Made by a program: the position numbers and the translations under genes. The notes beneath the pieces are model-generated. The model made no database searches and was not told where the DNA came from. It saw only the letters and a program-made list of their open reading frames with translations. This document shows, in pieces, positions 32,137 to 41,529 of a stretch of 64,000 nucleotides of DNA. This DNA comes from Stenotrophomonas rhizophila. GTDB taxonomy: Bacteria > Pseudomonadota > Gammaproteobacteria > Xanthomonadales > Xanthomonadaceae. The stretch is taken from NCBI RefSeq assembly GCF_020857975.1, contig NZ_JACWUO010000001.1, forward strand, positions 391,126 through 455,125. Direction: 5' to 3'. The first letter of the stretch is position 1, and the number at the start of each line of letters is the position of its first letter.

Positions 32137-35100
32137 ATGACCAATGCAGTTCCGGATGTCCGCCTCTACCACTCCAATGCCCTCGATGTGCTGGCCGCCC
32201 TGCTGGCCGCCACGCTGCGCACCCCGGTGCCGGGCCAGTCGATCCTGGTGCCGGAGGTGGTGCTGATCCCGCAGGTGGCGATGCGCCGCTGGCTGCAGTC
32301 CACCCTGGCCGCCGAATACGGCATCGCCGCCAATCTGGACTTCCTCACCCCCGGCGAGCTGGTCGCGCGCGCCTTGAATGCCAATGTACCCGGCGAGCAT
32401 GACGACCTGGCCGCGGCCGCCCTGCGCTGGAAGCTGTATGCCGCCCTGACCGACCCGGCCCTGATGGCGCAGCCGCCGATGCGCGCGCTGCAGGCCTATC
32501 TCTCCGTCGCCGACCCGCTCAAGCCCTGGGCGCTGGCCGCCGAGCTGGCCTCGGTGTTCGAGAAGTACCAGGCCTGGCGCCGTGACTGGCTGCTGGGCTG
32601 GGAGGCCGGGGCCGCGCCGAACGACCCGCAGGCGATCCTGTGGCGGCACATCGCCCTTGGCCAGCAATACCGCGCGCGCCGCATCGATGCCTATCTGGCC
32701 CGCTTCGAGGGCGCCGGCCAGCCGTTGCCGCAGGGCCTGCCGGCGCGGATGTTCGCCTTTGCCACGCTGAACATCTCCCCGGACGTGCTGCGGGTGATGG
32801 CCACCCAGGCGCGGGTGGGCACGCTGCACTTCTACCTGCCCACCCCGACCCAGGCGTACTGGGGGGACCTGCAGACCCTGGGCGAGAAGCTGCGCAGCGG
32901 CGCGCCCGATCCGTTCGGCGAGGCGGCCGGGGAGAACCGCCTGCTGCAGGCCTGGGGCGCGGCCGGCCGCGACTTCATGGCGGTGCTGGGCAGCTATGAA
33001 GTGGTGCACCCCTCCGGCGAGATCGCCGCCTACAACGACCCCGAGGACGACGCCCGGCCGGGGCTGGACCAGGGCGGCTTGTCCGACAGCCTGCTGCACC
33101 GCCTGCAGCGCGATCTGTTCCATCGCCGCGGCCAGCCCTCCGGCGCGTTGCGCCCGGCGCTGCGCTACGACGATCCCAGCCTGCAGGTGCATGCCTGCCA
33201 TACCCGCCTGCGCGAACTGCAGGTACTGCACGACCAGTTGCGCGGCCTGCTCCAGGACCCGCGCTTCGATCCCCCGTTGCAGGCCCGCGACATCGCAGTG
33301 CTGGCCCCGGACATCGATCCCTACGTGCCCTACCTGGAAGCGGTGTTCGGCGGCCGCAGCGGTGGCCAGGACCATATTCCCTATGCGCTGGCCGACACCA
33401 GCCCGCTGGCCGGCGAACCGCTGGCCGATGTGTTCGTGCACCTGCTGGGGCTGCCGGTATCGCGCTTTGGCCTGAACGAAGTGCTGGACCTGCTGGCCAG
33501 CCCACCGCTGGCCGAGGCGGCCGGGCTGGACGCGGCGGCCTTCGACCGCCTGCACGACTGGCTGCAGGCCGCCGGCGCACGCTGGGGGCTCAATGCCGGG
33601 CACCGCCGGCAGCACCAGGCGCCGGCCGACGACGCCTTCACCTGGCAGTTCGCGTTGGACCGGTTGCTGCTCGGCCATGCCAGCGGCAGCGACGGCGACA
33701 TTGCCGGGGTGGCGCCGTGGCCGGAACTGGAAGGCAGCGCGCTGGACGCACTGGACCGCCTGCTCGGCCTGCTGCGGGTGCTGGCCCGGTACCAGCAGGC
33801 GCTGGGCCAGGCCCTGCCGCCGGCGCAATGGCGCCGGCGGCTGCTGGCGCTGCTCGACGCGCTGCTGCCCGAACCGCCGGCGGCGGCCAACAGCCAGCGC
33901 GCGCTGGAACGCCTGCGCAAGCTGATCAACGAATTCGCCGCCGATGCCGACAGCGCCCGTTTCCAGGGCGAGGTTCCGCCGGAAGTGGTGCGCGCGCACT
34001 TTGCCGGCGTGCTGGCCGAAGCCGATACCCGCGCCCCGTTGCTGACCGGCGGGGTCAGCTTCGGCCGCATGGTGCCGATGCGGCTGCTGCCGTTCCGGGT
34101 GATCTGCGTGCTGGGCTTGAACGATGGCGATTTCCCGCGCCGCGATCCGGCCGCCGGGCTCAACCAGCTCACCGCCGAACTGGGCACCGACCGGCGCCGG
34201 CACGGCGACCGCTCGCTGCGCGAGGACGACCGCTTCCTGTTCCTGCAGCTGTTCGCCTCGGCGCAGGACGTGTTCTACCTGAGCTATCTCGGCGCCGATC
34301 CGCGCGATGGCAGCGTGCGCGAGCCGTCGGTACTGGTCAGCGAACTGCTCGATGCGGCCGCCGAGTACCACCAGGTACCGGCCGACGCCGCCAGGGCGCT
34401 GACCGTGCGGCATTCGCTGCAGCCGTTCGCCCCGGCGGCGTTCGGCGGCGGCGATGAGCCGCGCCGCTTCAGCTATCGCCAGCAGTGGCATCCGGCGGCC
34501 GGTTCGCTGGGCGGCACGCGGCGCGCGCTGGCGCCGTGGTTCGACGCACCGTTGCCGGCGCTGGACACGCTGGAAGCGGCGGCCGAACTGAGCCTGGATG
34601 CGCTGCGCCGTTTCCTCACCGATCCGGCCAGCCAGTTCCTGTCGCAACGGCTGGGCCTGCGCCTGCCCGAGGACCTGGGCGATGCCGACGATGTCGAACC
34701 GCTGGTGATGGCCACCGGCGGCACCGACGCCCTGCTGCTGCAGGAGGCGGTGATCCAGGCCACGCTCGAGCAGGACCACGCGCCGCTGTACCCGCGGCTG
34801 CGCGCGCGTGCGCTGTTGCCGTCGGGGGCCCTGGGCCAGCGCCAGTTCGAGGTATTGCACGCGCAGACCCGGCCGTATGCGCAGGCCCTGGCGCAGTGGC
34901 AGGACGGCAGCCGCGCCGACAGCCGCCGTTATGAGGTGGACATCGACGGAGTACGCCTGCACGGACGGGTCGACGGGGTGTATCCGCATGGCCTGGCGCG
35001 GCTGCGCCCGGGCCCGCTCACCGGCCGCGCGGCGATCCGCCAGGGACTGGACTGGTTGCTGACCAACGCCGCCGGCGATGCGCAGCCGCTGGTCCAGTTC

Positions 35101-35484
35101 CACGAGGCCGGCGACGACGGGCTGGGCCCGCACATCCTGCCAGCACTGCCGCGCGAGCAGGCCCGGCAGGTGTTGCGCCGCCTGTTGCAGCTGCGCCAGG
35201 AAGGGTTGCGCGCACCGTTGCTGTACGCGCCGTCCACCGGCTGGGCGCTGTACACCGCCGCCGAGGCCAAGCGCGAAGCCGACGGCCGCGCCAAGTGGCA
35301 CGGCAGCGACCGCACCTGGGCCGAATCCAGCGGTGCCGGTTACCAGCTGGCGCTGCGCGGCCGCGATCCGTTCGCCAGCGCCGACAGCTACCGGCAACTG
35401 CTGCACAACAGCCTGGTGGTGTTCACCGCAGTGCGCGAAGGCCGGGTGTTCGCCGGCTTCGACCAGGAAGGAGCCCTGCGATGA
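32137..35484 (+). CDS. recC: Exodeoxyribonuclease V subunit gamma RecC
   Basis: RecC is the scaffold and Chi-recognition subunit of RecBCD, which processes double-strand breaks for RecA loading. The 1115-residue product has the family N terminus (VRLYHSNALDVLAALLAATL, PEVVLIPQVAMRRWLQSTLAAEYGIAANLDFLTPG-type region). It includes IAVLAPDIDPYVPYLEAVF, RMVPMRLLPFRVICVLGLNDGDFPR and DRFLFLQLFASAQDVFYLSYLG, which correspond to the inactive helicase folds. The ATG at 32137 is used instead of a 63-bp longer frame because MTNAVPDVRLYHS matches the conserved start. The stop overlaps the recB ATG (ATGA). Confidence 0.96.
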   Translation: MTNAVPDVRLYHSNALDVLAALLAATLRTPVPGQSILVPEVVLIPQVAMRRWLQSTLAAEYGIAANLDFLTPGELVARALNANVPGEHDDLAAAALRWKLYAALTDPALMAQPPMRALQAYLSVADPLKPWALAAELASVFEKYQAWRRDWLLGWEAGAAPNDPQAILWRHIALGQQYRARRIDAYLARFEGAGQPLPQGLPARMFAFATLNISPDVLRVMATQARVGTLHFYLPTPTQAYWGDLQTLGEKLRSGAPDPFGEAAGENRLLQAWGAAGRDFMAVLGSYEVVHPSGEIAAYNDPEDDARPGLDQGGLSDSLLHRLQRDLFHRRGQPSGALRPALRYDDPSLQVHACHTRLRELQVLHDQLRGLLQDPRFDPPLQARDIAVLAPDIDPYVPYLEAVFGGRSGGQDHIPYALADTSPLAGEPLADVFVHLLGLPVSRFGLNEVLDLLASPPLAEAAGLDAAAFDRLHDWLQAAGARWGLNAGHRRQHQAPADDAFTWQFALDRLLLGHASGSDGDIAGVAPWPELEGSALDALDRLLGLLRVLARYQQALGQALPPAQWRRRLLALLDALLPEPPAAANSQRALERLRKLINEFAADADSARFQGEVPPEVVRAHFAGVLAEADTRAPLLTGGVSFGRMVPMRLLPFRVICVLGLNDGDFPRRDPAAGLNQLTAELGTDRRRHGDRSLREDDRFLFLQLFASAQDVFYLSYLGADPRDGSVREPSVLVSELLDAAAEYHQVPADAARALTVRHSLQPFAPAAFGGGDEPRRFSYRQQWHPAAGSLGGTRRALAPWFDAPLPALDTLEAAAELSLDALRRFLTDPASQFLSQRLGLRLPEDLGDADDVEPLVMATGGTDALLLQEAVIQATLEQDHAPLYPRLRARALLPSGALGQRQFEVLHAQTRPYAQALAQWQDGSRADSRRYEVDIDGVRLHGRVDGVYPHGLARLRPGPLTGRAAIRQGLDWLLTNAAGDAQPLVQFHEAGDDGLGPHILPALPREQARQVLRRLLQLRQEGLRAPLLYAPSTGWALYTAAEAKREADGRAKWHGSDRTWAESSGAGYQLALRGRDPFASADSYRQLLHNSLVVFTAVREGRVFAGFDQEGALR

Positions 35485-38400
35485 TCGACCACGACCTGCC
35501 CGACGATCCCTACCTGTCGCTGCCGCTGGACGGCGTGCGCCTGATCGAGGCCAGCGCCGGCACCGGCAAGACCTTCACCCTGGCCACGCTGTTCACCCGG
35601 CTGGTGGTGGAAAACGGCTGGCGCATCGGCCAGATCCTGGCGGTGACCTTCACCGATGCCGCCACCCAGGAACTGCGCAAGCGCATCCGCGAGCGCCTGG
35701 CGCTGGCCGCCCAGCTGGTGCAGCGCCCGGCTGCCGACGAGGACAGTCCCGAGGTGGTGCTGACCCGTGCGATCCTGCAGCGCCAGCTCGCCCTCGGCCG
35801 GGAAACCCCGGCCGCGCTTGCACGCCGGCTGCAGACCGCTGCCGATGAAATCGACCTGGCGTCGATCTTCACCATCCATGGCTTCTGCGCCCGGGTACTG
35901 CGCGAGCACGCCCTGGAAAGCGGGCATACCTTCGACCCGCCCACACTGCTGCCCAGCGAACGGGCGCTGCACGACGAGCTGGCCGCCGACCTGTGGCGGG
36001 TGCACGCCAACGATCCGGCCACGGTCGATGCCCTGACCCGGCTTTGGTCCGGCCCGGAGGCATTGGCGGCCGGCCTGGCCACGCTGATCAAGCCGCTGCC
36101 GTTGTTGCCGGCCCCGCCCGCAGCGCTGGCCGACGATCCGCGGCCGGCGCATGTGCTGGCCGCCCGGCAGTTCGCCGCCGCCTACCGCACCCATGGCGAG
36201 GCATTCCTGGGCGAAGTCTGCGCGGCGGTGGAAAACAAGGTGCTCAACGGCAGCAGCTACAAGCTGGCCTGGCTGGAACCGCTGGCCGTGCAGCTGCACC
36301 GCTGGGCCGGGGCCGACGATCCGGACGCGCCGCTGGACCTGGAACGGCTGCGCCGGCTGGGCGCCGACGAACTGGCCGCGCGCACCAACAAGGCGCACGC
36401 CGGCAAGGCGCCCTGCTCGCCGCTGCAGCACGAACTGGCCGTGTACCTGGCCAGCGCCGACGCGCTGGAGCAGTGGCAGCGCGGCCAGGCCATCGCCTTC
36501 CTGCATGCGCTGCGCGACCAGGCCCGCACCCGCCTGGCCGAACTCAAGCGGATCGGCCGGGTACAGAGCTACGACGATCTGATCCATGGCGTGGCCGATG
36601 CGCTGGAAGGCCCGCACCGCGCCGCGCTGGTGCGGCAGCTGCGTGCGCAGTACGCGATCGCGCTGGTGGATGAGTTCCAGGACACCGACGACCGCCAGTG
36701 GGGCATCTTCCAGCAGGTGTTCGGCGACACCGCGCAGACCGCCGAGGCGGGGCTGGCCCCGGCGCTGTTCCTGATCGGCGATCCCAAGCAGGCCATCTAC
36801 GGCTTCCGCGGCGGCGATATCCACACCTACCTCAAGGCCAAGCAGCAGGCGCAGGCCGCGCCGCCGCTGGACCGCAACTTCCGCTCGCGCCCGGCGGTGC
36901 TGCGTGCCATCGCGGCGTTGTACGCCCAGGCCGGCGAACACGCCTTCCTGGAGCAGGGCATCGCCTTCGAGCCGGTGCACCCCGGCGGTACGCGGCTGGA
37001 CGCCGATTTCCTGCGCGACGGCATACCGGCCCCGGGCCTGACCGTACGCATGCTGCACAACCCCGACGGCGGCGCGCTCAAGGCCGATCCATCGCGGCAG
37101 CAGGCCGGCGATGCCTGCGTGGCGGCGATCCACCAGGTACTCAGCGAGGCCCGCCAGGGCCGCGCGCTGCTGCGCGGGCAGCCGGTGCAACCCGGCGACA
37201 TCGCCGTGCTGGTGCGCTCGCACCGCGAAGCCGTGCGCATCCAGCAGGCGCTGGGCGCGGTCGGCATCCCCGCCGTCGCCGCCGGCAAGCAGAGCCTGTA
37301 CGCCACCGCCGAGGCGCACGAGCTGCGCCTGCTGCTGCTGGCCCTGCTGCAGCCGGCCGATGAAGGGCGGCTGCGCGCGGCGCTGTCCAGCGTGCTGCTC
37401 GGCGAAGATGCGCAGGCCATCGCCGCGCTGGAAGGCGACGGCCATTCCCAGCGCGGCTTCCAGGTCCGCCTGCTGCTGTGGCGCGAACGCTGGCAGCGCG
37501 GCGGGCCGTTCGCGGTGATCGCCGACCTGTGCGCCGAACACGCCGAACGCCTGCTTGGCCTGCTCGATGGCGAGCGCCGCCTGACCAACTACCTGCAGCT
37601 GGGTGAACTGCTGCAGCAGGCCGCCGCCCAGACCCTGGGGATGCATGGCCTGCTGGACTGGCTGCAGGTGCAGATGGCCCATGCCGACCAGGACGACGAA
37701 CAGCAGCTGCTGCGGCTGGAATCGGACGCGCGGCGGGTGCAGATCATCACCCTGCACAAGAGCAAGGGCCTGGAATACCCGCTGGTCTACCTGCCGTTCG
37801 TCGGCATCGGCCGCGATGCCCGCAACAGCGCGGCCCACTGCACGGTGTATGCCAACGAGCGCCGCGAGCTGCACTGGAAACTGGACAAGGACGAGGCCTG
37901 GGCCGCCGCCAGCGCGCGCAGCGCGCAGGAACAGGAGGCCGAGGACGCACGCCTGCTCTACGTGGGGCTGACCCGCGCCGAACATGCGCTGTGGATCGCC
38001 GCCGGCGACCTTGCCGGGCTGGCCAAGACCCGCCTGGCGCCGATGCTGTCGGACCTGGACGCACTGCGCGCGCACCCGGACATCGCGGTGCTCGACGGCG
38101 CGCTGGAACCACGCCCGGCGCAGCTGGCCTTCCAGCGCGAGGGCGACCTGCCGCCGGTGCGCGCGTTGACCCGCCGCGTGCCGCACGACTGGTGGGTGTA
38201 CAGCTTCACCCAGCTGGCGCACGCCGACGCCAGCCATGACACCGACGCGGCCGCCACCGAAGTGCCGGCCCCGGCCGCCGACGAACCGGCGGGCATCAGC
38301 TTGGACGCCGATGCCGAGGCGGCGGCACCGGCCAGCGAGGCGGCGGTCGACCCGCGCTTCATGGGCAGCCGTTTCGGCAACGTGCTGCACGAGGCGCTGG

Positions 38401-39128
38401 AAAACACCGAGTTCGCGCAATGGGCCGGCTGGCAGGCCGGGCAACCGGCGCCTGCCGATCAAGCCCAGGTACTGCGCGCCTCGCTGGCTGCCGAAGGCTA
38501 TGCCGATGAAGACCTCGACGACGGCGTGGCGGTGCTGACCACGCTGGTTGGCCAGACCCTGACCGTGGCGCTGCCCGAAGGCGGCGCGCTGCACGACCTG
38601 CCGGCCAACACGCGCCGCGCCGAAATCGAGTTCCACTTCGCCATGCAGCCCACCGCGGTACCGGCGCTGCTGCAGCTGCTGCACGCGCATGGGCTGGTGC
38701 GCGAACGCCACAGCTTCGGTGCCCGGCGCACGCTGGAGGGCCTGATGACCGGCAAGATCGATCTCACCTACGAACGCGGCCAACGCTGGTACGTGCTCGA
38801 CTACAAATCCAATCGCCTGCCCGGCTATGACCGGGCGCAGCTGGAAAGCGCCATGCAGCACAGCGAATACGACCTGCAGGCACTGATCTACACGGTGGCA
38901 TTGCACCGCTGGCTGCGCTTCCGGCTGGGCGCGCAGTACGACCAGGCGCGCGACATGGGCGGCATCCGCTACCTGTTCTGCCGTGGCCTGGATGCCACGC
39001 GCGCCGACAGCCCGGGCGTGTACGCGCACCGCTTCGATCCGGCGCTGGTGGATGCCGTGGATGCATTGTTCGCCGGTGGCCCGCAGGCCCAGGCGCGCAT
39101 GGCCGCGCGCGCGCGGGGCGAGGCATGA
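35481..39128 (+). CDS. recB: Exodeoxyribonuclease V subunit beta RecB
   Basis: RecB is the 3'-5' helicase and the nuclease of RecBCD. The 1215-residue product has helicase motif I EASAGTGKTFTLATLFTRL near residue 25, motif Ia VTFTDAATQELRKRI, motif II ALVDEFQDTDDRQW, motif III LFLIGDPKQAIYGFRGGDI, and motif V/VI regions ITLHKSKGLEYPLVYLPF and LLYVGLTRAEHALW. The C-terminal nuclease domain has HEALEN and GLMTGKIDLTYERGQRW followed by YVLDYKSNRL (metal-binding Asp and catalytic Lys). The ATG at 35481 overlaps the recC stop and follows AGGAAGGAG. Its stop overlaps the recD ATG. Confidence 0.97.
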   Translation: MIDHDLPDDPYLSLPLDGVRLIEASAGTGKTFTLATLFTRLVVENGWRIGQILAVTFTDAATQELRKRIRERLALAAQLVQRPAADEDSPEVVLTRAILQRQLALGRETPAALARRLQTAADEIDLASIFTIHGFCARVLREHALESGHTFDPPTLLPSERALHDELAADLWRVHANDPATVDALTRLWSGPEALAAGLATLIKPLPLLPAPPAALADDPRPAHVLAARQFAAAYRTHGEAFLGEVCAAVENKVLNGSSYKLAWLEPLAVQLHRWAGADDPDAPLDLERLRRLGADELAARTNKAHAGKAPCSPLQHELAVYLASADALEQWQRGQAIAFLHALRDQARTRLAELKRIGRVQSYDDLIHGVADALEGPHRAALVRQLRAQYAIALVDEFQDTDDRQWGIFQQVFGDTAQTAEAGLAPALFLIGDPKQAIYGFRGGDIHTYLKAKQQAQAAPPLDRNFRSRPAVLRAIAALYAQAGEHAFLEQGIAFEPVHPGGTRLDADFLRDGIPAPGLTVRMLHNPDGGALKADPSRQQAGDACVAAIHQVLSEARQGRALLRGQPVQPGDIAVLVRSHREAVRIQQALGAVGIPAVAAGKQSLYATAEAHELRLLLLALLQPADEGRLRAALSSVLLGEDAQAIAALEGDGHSQRGFQVRLLLWRERWQRGGPFAVIADLCAEHAERLLGLLDGERRLTNYLQLGELLQQAAAQTLGMHGLLDWLQVQMAHADQDDEQQLLRLESDARRVQIITLHKSKGLEYPLVYLPFVGIGRDARNSAAHCTVYANERRELHWKLDKDEAWAAASARSAQEQEAEDARLLYVGLTRAEHALWIAAGDLAGLAKTRLAPMLSDLDALRAHPDIAVLDGALEPRPAQLAFQREGDLPPVRALTRRVPHDWWVYSFTQLAHADASHDTDAAATEVPAPAADEPAGISLDADAEAAAPASEAAVDPRFMGSRFGNVLHEALENTEFAQWAGWQAGQPAPADQAQVLRASLAAEGYADEDLDDGVAVLTTLVGQTLTVALPEGGALHDLPANTRRAEIEFHFAMQPTAVPALLQLLHAHGLVRERHSFGARRTLEGLMTGKIDLTYERGQRWYVLDYKSNRLPGYDRAQLESAMQHSEYDLQALIYTVALHRWLRFRLGAQYDQARDMGGIRYLFCRGLDATRADSPGVYAHRFDPALVDAVDALFAGGPQAQARMAARARGEA

Positions 39129-41047
39129 GCCTGCTCGCCGCACTGCAGCGCAGCAACGCCCTGCGCAGCCTGGACCAGGCGCTGGCGCGCAGCCTGCAGC
39201 GGTTGCGCCCGGACACGCCCGATGCGGTGCTGGCCGGCGCCGCGCTGGCCTCGCTGGCGGTGGCCCAGGGCCATGCCGGGTTGGACCCGCGGCAGCCGCA
39301 GCGGCTGCTCGAGGCCGGCGTGGACTGGCCGCCCGGCGCGGACTGGCTGGCTCAGCTGGGCGCCTCGGCGTGGGTGGACATGCCCGCTTCGCAGACCGAC
39401 GCGGCCGCCACCGATGCGCCGCTGGTACTGGAAAACGGCCTGCTCTACCTGCGCCGCTACCGCGAATACGAACGCCGCCTGGCCGAAGGCCTGCAACGCA
39501 TCGCCAGCCATCGGCTGGATGCGGCCGACCCGGCGACGCTGGCGGCGCTGTTCGGCCAGCTGTTCCCGCAGGCCCGCGACAGCATCGACCACCAGGCGCG
39601 CGCGGCCGCCGTCGCGCTGCGCCATCCGCTGGTGCTGGTCACCGGCGGGCCCGGCACCGGCAAGACCACCACCATCGCGCGCCTGCTGGTGCTGCTGGCC
39701 GCGCAGGCGGTGCAGGTCGACCAGCCGTTGCCGCGGGTCGCGCTGGCCGCGCCCACCGGCCGCGCCGCCGAGCGCATGGCCGAAAGCCTGCGCCTGGCGG
39801 TGCAGCGGCTGCGCCTGCTCGGCATCGCCCCGGCGCTGTGCGACGCCATGCCCGGCACCGGCACCACCCTGCATCGCCTGCTCGGGGTGATTCCCGATTC
39901 CCCGCGCTTCCGCCACCACGGCGACAACCCGTTGCCGTTCGAGGTGGTGGTGGTGGACGAAGCGTCGATGATCGACCTGCCGTTGATGGCCAAGCTGGTC
40001 GAGGCGATCGCCTCGGGTACCCGGCTGGTGCTGCTGGGCGATCCGGACCAGCTGCCCTCGGTGGAAGCCGGCGATGTGCTCAGCGCGATCCTGCACGCCA
40101 GTGGCGATGGCCTGGGCACCCAGGCCGACGATGCCCAGGCCCTGCGCCCGCTGCTGGCGCCGGCGGCATTGCAGCCGCTGGCCGCGCCAATCCGGTTCGC
40201 CGGCCGGCGCGTGCAGCTGCAGCGCGGCTACCGGCAGACCGATGCGCTCGACCTGGCCGCGCTGGCCCAGGCCGTCCGCCAGGGCGACAGTGCCACCACG
40301 CTGGCCCTGCTGCGCGGCGGCACGCTGGCCGGCGTGCATTTCCATGAAGATCACCGCGACCCGTTGCAGCACCACCAGCAGCACCTGCTGGCGCATTGGC
40401 GAGCGCTGGGCGCGGCGGCCGACCCGGGCCAGGCGCTGGCCGATGCCGGCCGGATCCGCCTGCTCACCGCGTTGCGCGAAGGGCCGCAGGGCGCCCGCGG
40501 GCTCAACGCCCGCATCGAAGCCCTGTTGGCCGGGGTGCCGCGGCCGGGCCTGGCGCCGGGCTATTTCCACGGCCGCTTGCTGCTGATCACCGAGAACAGC
40601 TACCGCCACCGTCTGTTCAACGGCGATATCGGCATCTGCCTGGCCGATCGCAACGGCGCGGTGACGGCCTGGTTCCCCGGCGAAACCCCGGACCAGCCGC
40701 GCGGCTTCCATCCCGGCGCATTGCCCGCGCACGAAAGCGCGTTCGCGATGACCGTGCACAAGGCGCAGGGCTCGGAATTCGATGAGGTCTGGTTGCAGTT
40801 GCCGCGCCAGGACAACGGCGTGCTGTCGCGCGAGCTGGTCTATACCGGCATCACCCGGGCGCGGCAGTCGCTGCATGTACTGGGCGGCGAGGAGGTGATC
40901 ATCGCCGCGCTCAAGCGCCATGCCAGCCGTGTGTCCGGGTTGGCCATGCGGTTGCAGGGTCACAAAGATCCGGCCGTGCAGGACAGTGCGGCAGCGCCGA
41001 TCGACAGCGCCGCCGTGCCGCCGCCGGCGCAGGGCCGGCTGTTCTGA
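39125..41047 (+). CDS. recD: Exodeoxyribonuclease V subunit alpha RecD
   Basis: RecD is the 5'-3' helicase of RecBCD. The 640-residue product has Walker A LVTGGPGTGKTTTIARLLVL near residue 178, VALAAPTGRAAERMAESLR, motif II VVVDEASMIDLPLM, LVLLGDPDQLPSVEAGDVLS and the C-terminal FAMTVHKAQGSEFDEVW and LVYTGITRARQSLHVLGG. The ATG overlaps the recB stop (ATGA), completing recC-recB-recD without gaps; E. coli has ptrA between recC and recB, which is absent here. The C-terminal 30 residues are Ala/Pro-rich. It is convergent with the next gene, with stop codons 3 bp apart. Confidence 0.97.
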   Translation: MSLLAALQRSNALRSLDQALARSLQRLRPDTPDAVLAGAALASLAVAQGHAGLDPRQPQRLLEAGVDWPPGADWLAQLGASAWVDMPASQTDAAATDAPLVLENGLLYLRRYREYERRLAEGLQRIASHRLDAADPATLAALFGQLFPQARDSIDHQARAAAVALRHPLVLVTGGPGTGKTTTIARLLVLLAAQAVQVDQPLPRVALAAPTGRAAERMAESLRLAVQRLRLLGIAPALCDAMPGTGTTLHRLLGVIPDSPRFRHHGDNPLPFEVVVVDEASMIDLPLMAKLVEAIASGTRLVLLGDPDQLPSVEAGDVLSAILHASGDGLGTQADDAQALRPLLAPAALQPLAAPIRFAGRRVQLQRGYRQTDALDLAALAQAVRQGDSATTLALLRGGTLAGVHFHEDHRDPLQHHQQHLLAHWRALGAAADPGQALADAGRIRLLTALREGPQGARGLNARIEALLAGVPRPGLAPGYFHGRLLLITENSYRHRLFNGDIGICLADRNGAVTAWFPGETPDQPRGFHPGALPAHESAFAMTVHKAQGSEFDEVWLQLPRQDNGVLSRELVYTGITRARQSLHVLGGEEVIIAALKRHASRVSGLAMRLQGHKDPAVQDSAAAPIDSAAVPPPAQGRLF

Positions 41048-41050
41048 AGC

Positions 41051-41446
41051 TTACTCGGGAATCAGCACGGTGCCGTCGGGGAAGACGATGGCGCCGTCGC
41101 CGCTGACATCGAAGAAGCCCACCTGGTGGGTATTGGCCAGCACCTGCACCAGGCCATGCGCGTTCTCGGCCACTTCGTCGTCGAACGAGGCGTAGATCAC
41201 GTGCTGGCCGATGCTGTAGTCGGTCACTTCGGGGCGCTCGTCTTCGTCGTCGGCCAGCGGGCCGTCCATCGGCGGGAAATGCTCGACGATCGCGCCGAAC
41301 CATGCCTGCAGCGCCGGTACCGACACCGCTGCATCGTCGTAGTCGTGCTTTTCGTTCCACTCGGTCTGCGCGTCGTACCACTGCAGGAAGGCTTCCGCTT
41401 CACGCGGGGCCACGGCGGGGTCGAACACCATCAGGTCGTAACTCAT
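41051..41446 (-). CDS. Hypothetical protein, acidic, 131 residues
   Basis: The product starts MSYDLMVFDPAVAPREAEAFLQWYDAQTEW and ends GFFDVSGDGAIVFPDGTVLIPE. It is soluble and strongly acidic. Proteins with this MSYDLMVF...FLxWY...FPPM(D/N)GP pattern occur in many proteobacteria, sometimes near secretion-effector genes, but no function is known to me. The ATG at 41446 has AGGTGA six bases upstream, which decides it against an in-frame ATG nine bases earlier. It lies alone between recD and the efflux operon. Confidence 0.8.
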   Translation of the reverse strand: MSYDLMVFDPAVAPREAEAFLQWYDAQTEWNEKHDYDDAAVSVPALQAWFGAIVEHFPPMDGPLADDEDERPEVTDYSIGQHVIYASFDDEVAENAHGLVQVLANTHQVGFFDVSGDGAIVFPDGTVLIPE

Positions 41447-41529
41447 CGGGATCACCTTGTTCCATGCGCAAATGCATGCGGCAGGATAGCCTTGATCGGC
41501 ATGGGCCGGCCGGCCCGCCCCGGCGCGGT

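Noticed and set aside
31948..35406. Open frame of about 1,150 codons on the minus strand opposite recC, and a similar one at 35388-39143 opposite recB
   Set aside because: Both are antisense shadows with Gln/Ala/Arg/Gly-biased composition and no motifs; recC and recB on the other strand have full family motifs.
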